Assembly (NCBI GenBank): GCA_036271315.1
Contig: DATBAV010000003.1
Coordinates: 62,001 to 126,000 of the forward strand
Origin: VRUE01 sp036271315
Lineage (GTDB): Bacteria > Actinomycetota > Thermoleophilia > Solirubrobacterales > 70-9
Direction: 5' to 3'
Length of the DNA: 64,000 nt
In this document: positions 45,772 through 53,268 of the stretch, in pieces
Layout: each line of letters begins with the position of its first letter
How positions within the stretch are numbered: the stretch's first letter is position 1
The notes under the pieces: generated by a model
The model's database searches: none
What the model saw: only the letters and a program-made list of their open reading frames with translations
Told to the model about the DNA's origin: nothing
Program-made: the position numbers and the translations under genes

Positions 45772-47127
45772 TCAGGCCACGAGACGCACCTCGAAGCTCG
45801 GCGCGACGAGGACGCCGGTGCCACCGAGCAGGGCGAGGATTCGGGTGACGTAGGCCTGGGTCTCGGGGATGGCCGGGACGCAGCGGCAGGCTTCGACCGG
45901 GGCGGGGCCGGCGTTGTAGGCGGCAAGGGCCAGTTGTGGCGAGCCAAACTGGTCGATCAGGTCCGACATGAGGTGGGCCTCCGCGTCCATTGCTTCCTCG
46001 GGATCGAAAGGATCGCGCAAGCCATAGGAAGCCGCCGTGCTCGGAATGAACTGGGCGATGCCCTGGGCGCCCGCCGGAGAGCTCGCGTATGGATTGAAGT
46101 TCGACTCGGCCATCAGCTGGGCGGAGAGGAGGGCGGCAGACACGTTCCAGTGCGTGGCGGCGCGAAGTAGTGGAGCGCGGAACCGTTCGGGAACGAAGGC
46201 TGGCAGCCCTTCGCCGCCGGATAGCGAGCCGTCCCCCCCACCGCCGGTGGAAACCGTGCCGCTTGCCGTGACCACATTGCCCGCAGACGAGCACGGTGCC
46301 GGGCCGGCGTCATACCCGAAATGCCACGGCTCCCAGCTGTAGCGCTGCACGAAACCGAAGCGGCCCGCATTGGCGGGCAGCCAGCCGTAGGCGGTTTCGG
46401 GACCGAGGTCGAGCTCGGTCGCGCAGCGGTGCAGGGAATGGCCGGGAGGCGCCACCCAGGTGGGATCGGGGTGAGCGGCAAACAGGGCCGCCTGTTCGGC
46501 GTCTGAGCGAAAGGCCGAGTTGACGATCAGGGCCAGGCCGACCCGACCGGCCGCAGCTGCCATGCGGTCGAAAGCGGCGGCGGCGTCCGGCCGCATCCCG
46601 TGGCCCTGGCGGTAGAGCAACGGGCCGCTGTACCCGCCTCCGGTCGCCATCGCGGTGGACGGTTCGCCGGAGGAGCTCGATGGGGCGCCGGCTTCCGCCA
46701 CGGCAGATGCCTCCGTGCGCGAGTTCCGGCCACCCACCTCGACCGTCGCGGTTACCGCGGCTTCGGCTCGAACCGGCGCGAACGAATCGGCGTCGAGGAA
46801 GGCGATCCGCAGGCGCGGCGGCGACACCCCGTTGGCTTTCGCCGCGGCGATTGCTGCCTCCCGTGCCCGGGCGAGGTATACGGCCTTCTCGATGTGGCGC
46901 GGGTTCGGTGAACCGCTGGGCAGGCGCGAGGGAGAGAGCAGGCGCGGGAGATCGTCGCGCATCGAGCGCGCCGCCGAGATCGCCGCCAGGTCTGCCGCTC
47001 GCTGGGCCCGCCCCTTGCCGACGATCGCCCCGGCGATGGCGACCAAGGCCAGCGCCACGACGATCAGCGCAAGTGCACCGCCGAGCGCGAGCGGCAGAGC
47101 TTGGCCGTCTTGTCGCTTCGCTTCCAT
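45772..47127 (-). CDS. TadG-like anchor fused to VanY peptidase and lytic transglycosylase
   Basis: 451 residues in three parts. Residues 1-60 are a TadE/TadG-like pilus N-terminus (DGQALPLALGG...TM...AQRAADLAAISAA). Residues about 175-275 form a D-Ala-D-Ala carboxypeptidase (VanY) domain: SAFRS, SLHRCATELD (His233, Asp240), EPWHF. Residues about 310-440 form an SLT lytic transglycosylase: AESNFNPYASSPAGAQGIAQF (Glu341), AAYNAG. Two cell-wall-cutting activities on one membrane anchor suggest opening peptidoglycan for a pilus or secretion complex. Divergent from the PF03640 gene. Confidence 0.88.
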   Translation of the reverse strand: MEAKRQDGQALPLALGGALALIVVALALVAIAGAIVGKGRAQRAADLAAISAARSMRDDLPRLLSPSRLPSGSPNPRHIEKAVYLARAREAAIAAAKANGVSPPRLRIAFLDADSFAPVRAEAAVTATVEVGGRNSRTEASAVAEAGAPSSSSGEPSTAMATGGGYSGPLLYRQGHGMRPDAAAAFDRMAAAAGRVGLALIVNSAFRSDAEQAALFAAHPDPTWVAPPGHSLHRCATELDLGPETAYGWLPANAGRFGFVQRYSWEPWHFGYDAGPAPCSSAGNVVTASGTVSTGGGGDGSLSGGEGLPAFVPERFRAPLLRAATHWNVSAALLSAQLMAESNFNPYASSPAGAQGIAQFIPSTAASYGLRDPFDPEEAMDAEAHLMSDLIDQFGSPQLALAAYNAGPAPVEACRCVPAIPETQAYVTRILALLGGTGVLVAPSFEVRLVA

Positions 47128-47255
47128 GCCGCCACGCTGGCTACTCGCGGCGCGTGCGTGGTGCGCTCAAGCACATGAATCCGAGTCATCTCGCGACCGA
47201 ACCATCCGGCGCCCCAGGCCGTAGTTAGGAATAAGCAAACGACCTAGGAGACCCG

Positions 47256-47783
47256 ATGCCGCACTCACGCACGCTTCCCCGCCCATCGCTTCGACTTTCC
47301 ATCGTCGGGGTGCTGCTGGCGCTCTCCCTCCCGATCGCCGTCGGCGTGCCACAGGTCCTTGCCGCGAAATCAAGCAAGCGGGTCGTCGCCGAGGCGGAAA
47401 ACGCCACGCTCGGCAAGACCGTCCTGACCACGACCAAGGGCCGCACCCTGTACAGCCTCAGCGTCGAGAAGAACGGCAAGTTCGTCTGCACCGCCTCCTG
47501 CCTCTCGATCTGGCATCCACTGATGGTCCCGGCGGGCGTGCGCCCAACCGGCCCGGTCGCGCTCGGCACGGTCGAGCGACCGGAAGGCGGGACCCAGGTC
47601 ACCTACAAAGGCCGCCCGCTCTACCGCTTCGGCGGCGACACCAAAGCCGGGCAGGCAAACGGCGAGGGGATCAAAGACGTCGGCACTTGGCACGCGGCGA
47701 GTCCGCCGCAGAAGGCCGCCGAACCCACCCCCCAACCCCAGCCCCAACCTGAAAACCCCTACCCATACGGCAGCGGCTACTAG
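47256..47783 (+). CDS. Secreted PF03640-type repeat protein
   Basis: 175 residues with a signal peptide (cleavage after VLA, residue 36) and two copies of the COG4315/PF03640 'secreted repeat of unknown function' motif: GRTLYSLSVEKNGKFVCTA...CLSIWHPL and GRPLYRFGGD...GTWHAASP. The C-terminal tail is Pro/Gln-rich. AGGAG lies 7 nt ahead of ATG. Family proteins are extracytoplasmic and possibly redox or metal related; unproven. Confidence 0.88.
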   Translation: MPHSRTLPRPSLRLSIVGVLLALSLPIAVGVPQVLAAKSSKRVVAEAENATLGKTVLTTTKGRTLYSLSVEKNGKFVCTASCLSIWHPLMVPAGVRPTGPVALGTVERPEGGTQVTYKGRPLYRFGGDTKAGQANGEGIKDVGTWHAASPPQKAAEPTPQPQPQPENPYPYGSGY

Positions 47784-48779
47784 CTAGCGCGAGCGAACCG
47801 AGGCAATCGTCTGCGCCAGCGTCTCGCGTGCGTCGTGGTGCGGCATCCAGTGCAGCTTGCGGCGGGCGCGGGTCGTGTCCATCAGTACGGGTCGGCGAAC
47901 CGCCTCGATCCAGGCCGCCTCGTCGGGCAGAAACGGCATCAATGAGACTGCCTCGGCCGCGACGCCGACCGCGAGGTGCGGCGCCGGCACCGCGTGCCAG
48001 CCAAGGGCATGCGCCAGGTCGCTGATCGTCAGCTGGCCGGGGCCGGCCAGGTTGTAGACGCCCGGCGGGCCGTGACCTAGAACCGCTGCGGTGAGCGCGG
48101 CGGCGACGTCGTCGTGGTGGACGAGCTGGAAGGGAACGCCGGGATCGGGCAGCACCGGGCGCAGCTCGGGCACCTTGCCCAGCGCCCAGCGCAGCGGCCC
48201 CGGGATCCGCTGGCCCATCGCCAGCATCGGGATCAGGTCGAGCAGCAACGTCGCTTCCGGCCCGGCGACGATGCAGGGGCGGAAGACGAAGGCCTCCGTG
48301 CGCGAGTCGAGCAGCGCCTCCTCGAGCTCGGCCTCGACGGCGGCCTTGTGCGCCGAGTAGGGGTGGCGCGAGGTGCCGCGCACCGGCTCTTCCTCGTCGA
48401 GCAGGTCCGGCATGCCGCGGTGGAAGCCGTAGGCCGCAACCGAGGAGGTGTAGACAAGCCGCTTGGCGCCGGCCGCCGCCGTCGCCTCGAAGACGTTGCG
48501 CGAGCCGTTCAGGTTTACCTCGCGGCTCTCGCTGCCGCCGGCGACGATCGCGAAGGCGAGGTGGACGACGACGTCGGCGTCCTCGACCAGCGAGTCGACC
48601 GCGTCACGGTCGAGCACGTCACCGCGCCGGTATTCGGTCTTCTCCCAGCCGTGCCCGGCGAGGTCGAAGGGCCGCCGCGCCATGCCGATCACTCGATCAA
48701 CCTCCGGCATCCGCTCTAGTGAGGAGATGAAGGCCCTGCCGATCTCCCCGGTCGGGCCGGTGACTGCGACGGTCAGCAT
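47784..48779 (-). CDS. NAD-dependent epimerase/dehydratase (extended SDR)
   Basis: 331 residues. Rossmann motif VTGPTGEIGRAF (TGxxGxxG), active-site SSVAAYG and YSAHK, and extended-SDR C-terminal domain. Atypical TGPTGEIG suggests the SDR-e subgroup of nucleoside-sugar epimerase-like proteins; substrate unknown. ATG 48779 chosen; its stop is directly adjacent to the convergent PF03640 stop (TAGCTA). Confidence 0.9.
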   Translation of the reverse strand: MLTVAVTGPTGEIGRAFISSLERMPEVDRVIGMARRPFDLAGHGWEKTEYRRGDVLDRDAVDSLVEDADVVVHLAFAIVAGGSESREVNLNGSRNVFEATAAAGAKRLVYTSSVAAYGFHRGMPDLLDEEEPVRGTSRHPYSAHKAAVEAELEEALLDSRTEAFVFRPCIVAGPEATLLLDLIPMLAMGQRIPGPLRWALGKVPELRPVLPDPGVPFQLVHHDDVAAALTAAVLGHGPPGVYNLAGPGQLTISDLAHALGWHAVPAPHLAVGVAAEAVSLMPFLPDEAAWIEAVRRPVLMDTTRARRKLHWMPHHDARETLAQTIASVRSR

Positions 48780-48834
48780 GCGGCGATTCTGGCGAAATGC
48801 CGGCGCGGGCGGCGGCAAGCGCCGGACGCTGCAG

Positions 48835-49251
48835 TCAGGCGCTCACGTCGACGATCTCGAGCAGGGCCTCCAGGTCTCGAAGATCTCTTGCGTTCAGGGT
48901 GTAGAGCGGGAGGTCGTGGGCGAGCGCGGTCGCGCCGATCATCAGGTCGACGGCCCGGGCACCTCGAGGTTTGCGGCCGGCGGCACGTGTGGCGGCGTAG
49001 ACGTGCCCATATGCGCGCGCACAGCTCGGGCTGAAGTTCAGCGATTCGACCCCGGACTCGAACCGCTGGAGTCGTTCCTGGCGTCGCGCGCGCTCGAGCT
49101 CATCGGTCGTGGCGAGAGGACCGGCGGTCAGCTCGGCGAGTGTCAGAGTAGAAATCGCGATCTCGGCCGGAAGCAGTCCCGGATCGATCTCGGCGTAGCG
49201 GATTACAACTGATGTATCGATCAAGCCCCGCCCCTCGGGGGGCTCAACCAC
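48835..49251 (-). CDS. vapC: VapC family toxin (PIN-domain ribonuclease)
   Basis: 138-residue PIN ribonuclease. Acidic residues: GLIDTSVVIRYAEID (first Asp), TLAELTAG (Glu), AVDLMIGATAL (Asp), and a final ARDL. Start GTG 49251 overlaps the antitoxin stop by 8 nt and retains a typical ...GRGLIDTS N-terminus; TTG at 49224 with GAGGGG upstream is an alternative. Confidence 0.88.
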   Translation of the reverse strand: MVEPPEGRGLIDTSVVIRYAEIDPGLLPAEIAISTLTLAELTAGPLATTDELERARRQERLQRFESGVESLNFSPSCARAYGHVYAATRAAGRKPRGARAVDLMIGATALAHDLPLYTLNARDLRDLEALLEIVDVSA

Positions 49252-49498
49252 GGGGCGTAGGATCCTGATCGGCGTAAGCGTCGATATCGGCTCGGAACCG
49301 CTCATAGTCGATCGGCGGCGAACCTGCGAAGAGGTCGATGAAGACTTGCCTGGGGATGAACTTACGCGGCTGATAGGGCCGGAGTTCACCTACCGGCCTG
49401 CCATTTCTGGTCACGATGAAGTCCTCCCCCCCGTCCAGGGCCCGCATCACCTCGCCGCTGTTGTTGCGCAGCTCCCTCTGGGTTAGCTTCCGAGTCAT
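49244..49498 (-). CDS. vapB: VapB/Phd-family antitoxin
   Basis: 84-residue PHD/YefM-like antitoxin: TQRELRNNSGEVMRALDGGEDFIVTRNGRPVGEL is the conserved N-terminal DNA-binding core; the C-terminus (PPIDYERFRADIDAYADQDP) would wrap the toxin. ATG 49498. It overlaps, in another frame, the last 113 nt of the upstream TadZ-like gene, suggesting that the cassette was inserted there. Confidence 0.88.
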   Translation of the reverse strand: MTRKLTQRELRNNSGEVMRALDGGEDFIVTRNGRPVGELRPYQPRKFIPRQVFIDLFAGSPPIDYERFRADIDAYADQDPTPRG

Positions 49499-50114
49499 CC
49501 AAGTCAGCGTAGCACGCGTGCGCCGCTGAAATTTCGCTTTCCAAGAGGGTTTGGCGAAGACGAAGTGGCAAACCGCCCGGTGCCTCGGGCGGCAGGACGC
49601 CGAACAGCGCGCGGCGGGCGGGCACCCAGGCGAGCGGCCTCTTCAGAACACGGACGAGCAGGTCGCGCCGCTGAAGCTCCCCCACCGTAAGGGCCGTGAG
49701 CGCGCGATCGGGGTCGAGCTCAGCGCGGAGCAGAACGCCGCTGGATTCGACTCCTCCGAGGCGCAGAACGTCTTGGAAGAGCCCCGGCGGCACGTGCAAC
49801 ACGGCGACCGCATCGCGCACGAGCGGCAGCGCGGCGGGCAGGTGCTCGAGGGCTGCGGCATCGCCCGGCAGCGCCAGGTGACACGTACCTCCCCGCGAGG
49901 CAACCCGAAACTCGGGCAGGTGCACGGTCAGCCGCTCCTCCAACTCGCGCGCTCCGCTGGAGGCCACCAGGGTCGGTCGCGGTGGGCGACCGCCGACGTC
50001 GATGAGGAGGCCAGGACGATCCGGCTCCGATCCCGCGCAGGCAAGCGCCGCGGCCGCGGCCCGCGATCCGTTCGCGGCGCCGACAGCGGCAACCAGGACG
50101 ACCCGCCCGTTCAT
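49386..50114 (-). CDS. Degenerate MinD/TadZ-like protein, 3' end overrun by vapB
   Basis: 242 residues. The N-terminus VVLVAAVGAANGSRAAAAALACAGSEP...GLLIDVGG mimics a deviant Walker A (KGGxGKT) and Walker A' of MinD/ParA proteins, but the key Lys and Thr are gone. Context (two TadE-like genes directly upstream, ATGA overlap) suggests a TadZ/CpaE-like role in pilus polar localisation. The last ~38 codons (after about residue 205) lie inside vapB and its promoter in another frame, so the true C-terminus has probably been replaced. Confidence 0.55.
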   Translation of the reverse strand: MNGRVVLVAAVGAANGSRAAAAALACAGSEPDRPGLLIDVGGRPPRPTLVASSGARELEERLTVHLPEFRVASRGGTCHLALPGDAAALEHLPAALPLVRDAVAVLHVPPGLFQDVLRLGGVESSGVLLRAELDPDRALTALTVGELQRRDLLVRVLKRPLAWVPARRALFGVLPPEAPGGLPLRLRQTLLESEISAAHACYADLDDSEANPEGAAQQQRRGDAGPGRGGGLHRDQKWQAGR

Positions 50115-50446
50115 CGTCCGGCCGGCCTCGCGAAGCTGCTGCTGGTGACAGCCAGGCGATCAGCCACCGCCGCGAGCAGCGACGGCGGTACCAGCCGAAC
50201 CGTCACCTCTCCCCCGCGCACCGCAATCTCCGCCCTCTCTCCGGCCCATGAGGGCAGCGACTCTTGGGCCGCGCTCTTCGCCGGTCGCCCGGCGGCCAGT
50301 GCCAGCGCACCGGCCTCGGCCGCACCGTCAGCGAGGGTCAGCGCGTAACCGGTGAGCAGCAGTTGCAGGGCGATCGCCCCGGCGATCAGCAGCAACGGAA
50401 TCGCCGCGATCAACTCGACCGTCGCCTGGCCGCGCTCGCTAGTCAT
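50111..50446 (-). CDS. TadE-like pseudopilin (second copy)
   Basis: 111 residues. Short N-terminal cytoplasmic part, then RGQATVELIAAIPLLLIAGAIALQLLL, the TadE-type pseudopilin motif (prepilin-like Glu in ATVEL and a single TM), followed by a small extracytoplasmic domain. ATG 50446 overlaps the first copy's stop by 8 nt; a GTG at 50458 is possible. Minor subunit of a Tad (Flp) pilus or secretion system. Confidence 0.82.
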   Translation of the reverse strand: MTSERGQATVELIAAIPLLLIAGAIALQLLLTGYALTLADGAAEAGALALAAGRPAKSAAQESLPSWAGERAEIAVRGGEVTVRLVPPSLLAAVADRLAVTSSSFARPAGR

Positions 50447-50792
50447 CGCCGAGGTCACTCGCCGAGCCGACCATCAGGCGGGGCAACGCCGGCAGCAGGC
50501 GTGGGATCGCCACCCGCACGCTCGTGACCATGCCGGCATCGCTCACCTCCGCCCCCGAGCGCAGCGACGGTGGCAGCGCCCGCCTCGCCGCCACCGCTGC
50601 GTCCCCGCCGACCAGCGCCGCCCTGGCACCCGCGCGGGCCGCAACCCCTGCAGACCAGAGTGCCTGCCCGGCAAGCGCCAGCTGTGCCGCCACCAGGACC
50701 GCCAGCAGCAGGAAGGGAACCGCCGCGATCAACTCGACCGAGGCGGTCCCTCCCTCCCTGTGGCCTGCGCTGCTGACGGTCCGTGGCGACAC
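50439..50792 (-). CDS. TadE-like pseudopilin (first copy)
   Basis: 117 residues with GGTASVELIAAVPFLLLAVLVAAQLAL, the same motif as the following gene, then an Ala-rich extracytoplasmic part. GTG start at 50792. The motor (TadA), platform (TadBC) and secretin genes are not in the window, so the locus is a fragment or partner of a cluster elsewhere. Confidence 0.82.
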   Translation of the reverse strand: MSPRTVSSAGHREGGTASVELIAAVPFLLLAVLVAAQLALAGQALWSAGVAARAGARAALVGGDAAVAARRALPPSLRSGAEVSDAGMVTSVRVAIPRLLPALPRLMVGSASDLGDD

Positions 50793-50873
50793 ACCGCGAC
50801 CGTCGCAGAAGCAGACGCGCGGGTGGCGCGCTCACTCGTACAAATCAGCGCCGCGAGCGACGCGACGAAAGTC

Positions 50874-51224
50874 TCAGTAGGTGTTGGCGTCGATCCAGAT
50901 CCGCCAGATCGCCGCCACCGAGGCGCCGAGCAGGATGATCCAGAGCAGCGTGCCCCCGCCGCTGGAGAAGAGCTCGTCGCTGCCGGCAATCAGCAGGGTG
51001 AGCATCCCAAGAGCGGCGTAGAGGATCGCCCGCCGCTTGTCGGTCAGCGTCGCCAGGGTGAGCTGGTTCTGGCGACCGAGCACGAAGACCATCCAGGCCA
51101 GCGCGGCGAGAAAGCCCATCGTGATCGCGGTCAGGATCGCGTCGGCGACGTTGCCGCCGTGGGGCGCGAAGGCAACCGCCAGCGCCAGGACCATGATGAT
51201 CGCGACATTACGCAGGGTTCGCAC
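50874..51224 (-). CDS. Hypothetical membrane protein, 4 TM
   Basis: 116 residues, not recognised. Hydrophobic stretches at about 8-24, 33-50, 66-84 and 91-109 with a basic turn TLTDKRRA between the second and third. Located beside the pit operon but separated by 39 bp from it and by 81 bp from the TadE genes. Confidence 0.65.
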   Translation of the reverse strand: MRTLRNVAIIMVLALAVAFAPHGGNVADAILTAITMGFLAALAWMVFVLGRQNQLTLATLTDKRRAILYAALGMLTLLIAGSDELFSSGGGTLLWIILLGASVAAIWRIWIDANTY

Positions 51225-51263
51225 ATGAGAAGTGTAGACCCGAGAAAACCCGCCCGCGGCGGA

Positions 51264-51500
51264 TCACTTGCGCGACATGATCACGATGCCGAAGGCAACC
51301 GTGGCCAGAGTGGCCAGTCCCGCCAGAACAGCCAGGGTCGCGGCGGCGCCTGCGGCCAGGGGGCGCTCGTTGCGGCTGAGGTCGGCGAAACGGGCAATGC
51401 CCCAGATCGCGACCGAGAAGATCACGGTGATGCCGACCCCGGCGACGATCGAGGCGACGATCGTCTCCAGCAGTTCCTTGGTCTCCACCACAACCGCCAT
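51264..51500 (-). CDS. Small membrane protein of the pit operon, 2 TM
   Basis: 78 residues with two hydrophobic helices (about 14-37 and 48-74), a short charged loop (ARFADLSRNERP) between them. Unrecognised family. Starts 3 nt after the pit stop, so it is translated with DUF47 and Pit and may be an accessory subunit. Confidence 0.7.
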   Translation of the reverse strand: MAVVVETKELLETIVASIVAGVGITVIFSVAIWGIARFADLSRNERPLAAGAAATLAVLAGLATLATVAFGIVIMSRK

Positions 51501-51503
51501 CGC

Positions 51504-52601
51504 TCAGCTCGCCGGGACGGGGGCGCCCTGACGTGAGCGCCGGGCGAAGACCGCGACGATCAGCGAGAGCGACATCAGGGTGACGAGGACCGGGCCGAGC
51601 GCGCCGCTGCCGAAGATTGCGGTTAGGCCATACGCGAGTGCGCCGATCGCCGCCGCCGCCGGCAGGGTGAGCAGCCAGGCGGTGACGATATTGCCCGCCA
51701 CCCCCCATCGCACCGCCGAGACCCGCTTGCCCGCACCCGCTCCCATCACGCCGCCGTTGATCACGTGGGTGGTCGAGAGCGGGAAGCCGAAGTGGGTCGA
51801 GGCGAGGATTACCGCGGCACCGGCGCCCTGCGCCGAGAAGCCCTGCGCGGCGTCCATCTTGATGATCCGCGTCCCGGTGGTGCGGATGATCCGCCAGCCG
51901 CCGCTGTAAGTGCCGAGCGCAATCGCGGTCGCCGAGGCGACGATCACCCAGAGCGGCGGGTCGGCGTTGGCTCCCAGGGTTCCGTTGGCGACAAGCGCCA
52001 GCGTGATGATGCCCATCGTCTTCTGCGCGTCGTTGGTGCCGTGGGCGAGCGCCAGCATGCTGCTGGAGATGATCTGCCCGTAGCGAAAGCCGCGGGTGAC
52101 CATGCCCGGCCGCTGCCGGCCGACGATGCGGTAGACGAAGCCGATCGCGGCGCCGGCGACGACGAAGGCCAGGACCGGCGCGATCACCGCGGGGATCAGC
52201 ACCTTGCCGACGAGGCCATCGGCAAGCACGGCGTCGAACCCTGCGGCCGCAACCGCCGAGCCCACCACGCCCCCGATCAACGCGTGCGAGGAGCTGGAGG
52301 GCAGGCCGAAGGACCAGGTGATCAGATTCCAGGCGATCGCCCCGATCAGGCCGGCAAAGACCACGGTGGGAGTCACCACAGCCGAGTCGACGACGTCGTT
52401 GGCGACGGTCGCCGCAACCGAGATCGAGATGAAGGCGCCGACGAAGTTGAGCAGCGAGGCGACCCCGATCGCCACCTGCGGCCGCGCTGCTCCGGTCGAG
52501 ATCGAGGTGGCGACGACGTTTGCCGTGTCGTGGAAGCCGTTGGTGAAGTCGAAGGCGAGCGCGGTGCCGACGACGATGACGAGGATGACGTCGGAGCTCA
52601 C
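51504..52601 (-). CDS. pit: Low-affinity inorganic phosphate permease Pit
   Basis: 365-residue PiT-family transporter (H+ or metal-phosphate symport). The duplicated signature is present: FDFTNGFHDTANVVATSIS near the N-terminus and the second GTNDAQKTMGII copy, with SSSHALIGG and STTHVINGG loops. GTG start overlapping the DUF47 stop (GTGA). Confidence 0.95.
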   Translation of the reverse strand: MSSDVILVIVVGTALAFDFTNGFHDTANVVATSISTGAARPQVAIGVASLLNFVGAFISISVAATVANDVVDSAVVTPTVVFAGLIGAIAWNLITWSFGLPSSSSHALIGGVVGSAVAAAGFDAVLADGLVGKVLIPAVIAPVLAFVVAGAAIGFVYRIVGRQRPGMVTRGFRYGQIISSSMLALAHGTNDAQKTMGIITLALVANGTLGANADPPLWVIVASATAIALGTYSGGWRIIRTTGTRIIKMDAAQGFSAQGAGAAVILASTHFGFPLSTTHVINGGVMGAGAGKRVSAVRWGVAGNIVTAWLLTLPAAAAIGALAYGLTAIFGSGALGPVLVTLMSLSLIVAVFARRSRQGAPVPAS

Positions 52602-53218
52602 GAGTTCTTGATGACGATGCCCTCAAGGATTTGCGCGGCGGTCTCGGTCGCGTCGATCGCGTTCTCGAGCACGGCGAACATGTCCTTCCAGCGGATCACG
52701 ACCATCGGGTCGATCCCGTTGGAGAAGAGCGAGGCGACCGCGTCGCGGGAGATCCGGTCGCCGTCGTTCTCCAGGCGGTGGATCTCGATCCAGTACTTGT
52801 CGAGGTCCTTGAAGTCCGGCAAGTGCTCGAGCCCGGTGGCGAGCTGCTCGCAGGCGGCGACCAGCACTTTCGTCAGCTCCTGCGCCTGCGACATCGGTGC
52901 CTCGATCTTGTAGAGGCCGAGAAAGTCGGCGGCCTCCTCGGTGTAGTCGACGATGTCGTCCATCTGGGTCGCGAGGCCGTAGATGTCCTCGCGGTCGATC
53001 GGCGTGACAAAGGTCGAGTTGAGCCGCTTGATGATGGTGTGGGTGATCCGGTCGCCCTCCTGCTCGGCATCGACGACCTGTTTGGAGAGGTCACCGGAGT
53101 CGGGCCAGGTGGCCATCATCTGGTCCAGCAGTCGCGATGCCTTGACCGTGTTCTCGCCAGCCTCGATGAAGAGATCGAAGAAGGTCCGATCACGGGGCAG
53201 GAGAGAGAGGCGCGCCAC
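52598..53218 (-). CDS. DUF47 (PhoU-like) phosphate transport regulator
   Basis: 206-residue all-helical PhoU-like protein (DUF47/YkaA) that accompanies Pit transporters. Conserved E-x-x-x-D/H patterns are seen: VVDAEQEGDRITHTIIKRL, REDIYGLATQMDDIVDY, RLENDGDRISRD. First gene of DUF47-pit-small membrane protein. Confidence 0.93.
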   Translation of the reverse strand: MARLSLLPRDRTFFDLFIEAGENTVKASRLLDQMMATWPDSGDLSKQVVDAEQEGDRITHTIIKRLNSTFVTPIDREDIYGLATQMDDIVDYTEEAADFLGLYKIEAPMSQAQELTKVLVAACEQLATGLEHLPDFKDLDKYWIEIHRLENDGDRISRDAVASLFSNGIDPMVVIRWKDMFAVLENAIDATETAAQILEGIVIKNS

Positions 53219-53268
53219 CTCGCCATCCTATTGGTCGGGGCGTGGATCGATCGGAGCGGCGTAACCGC

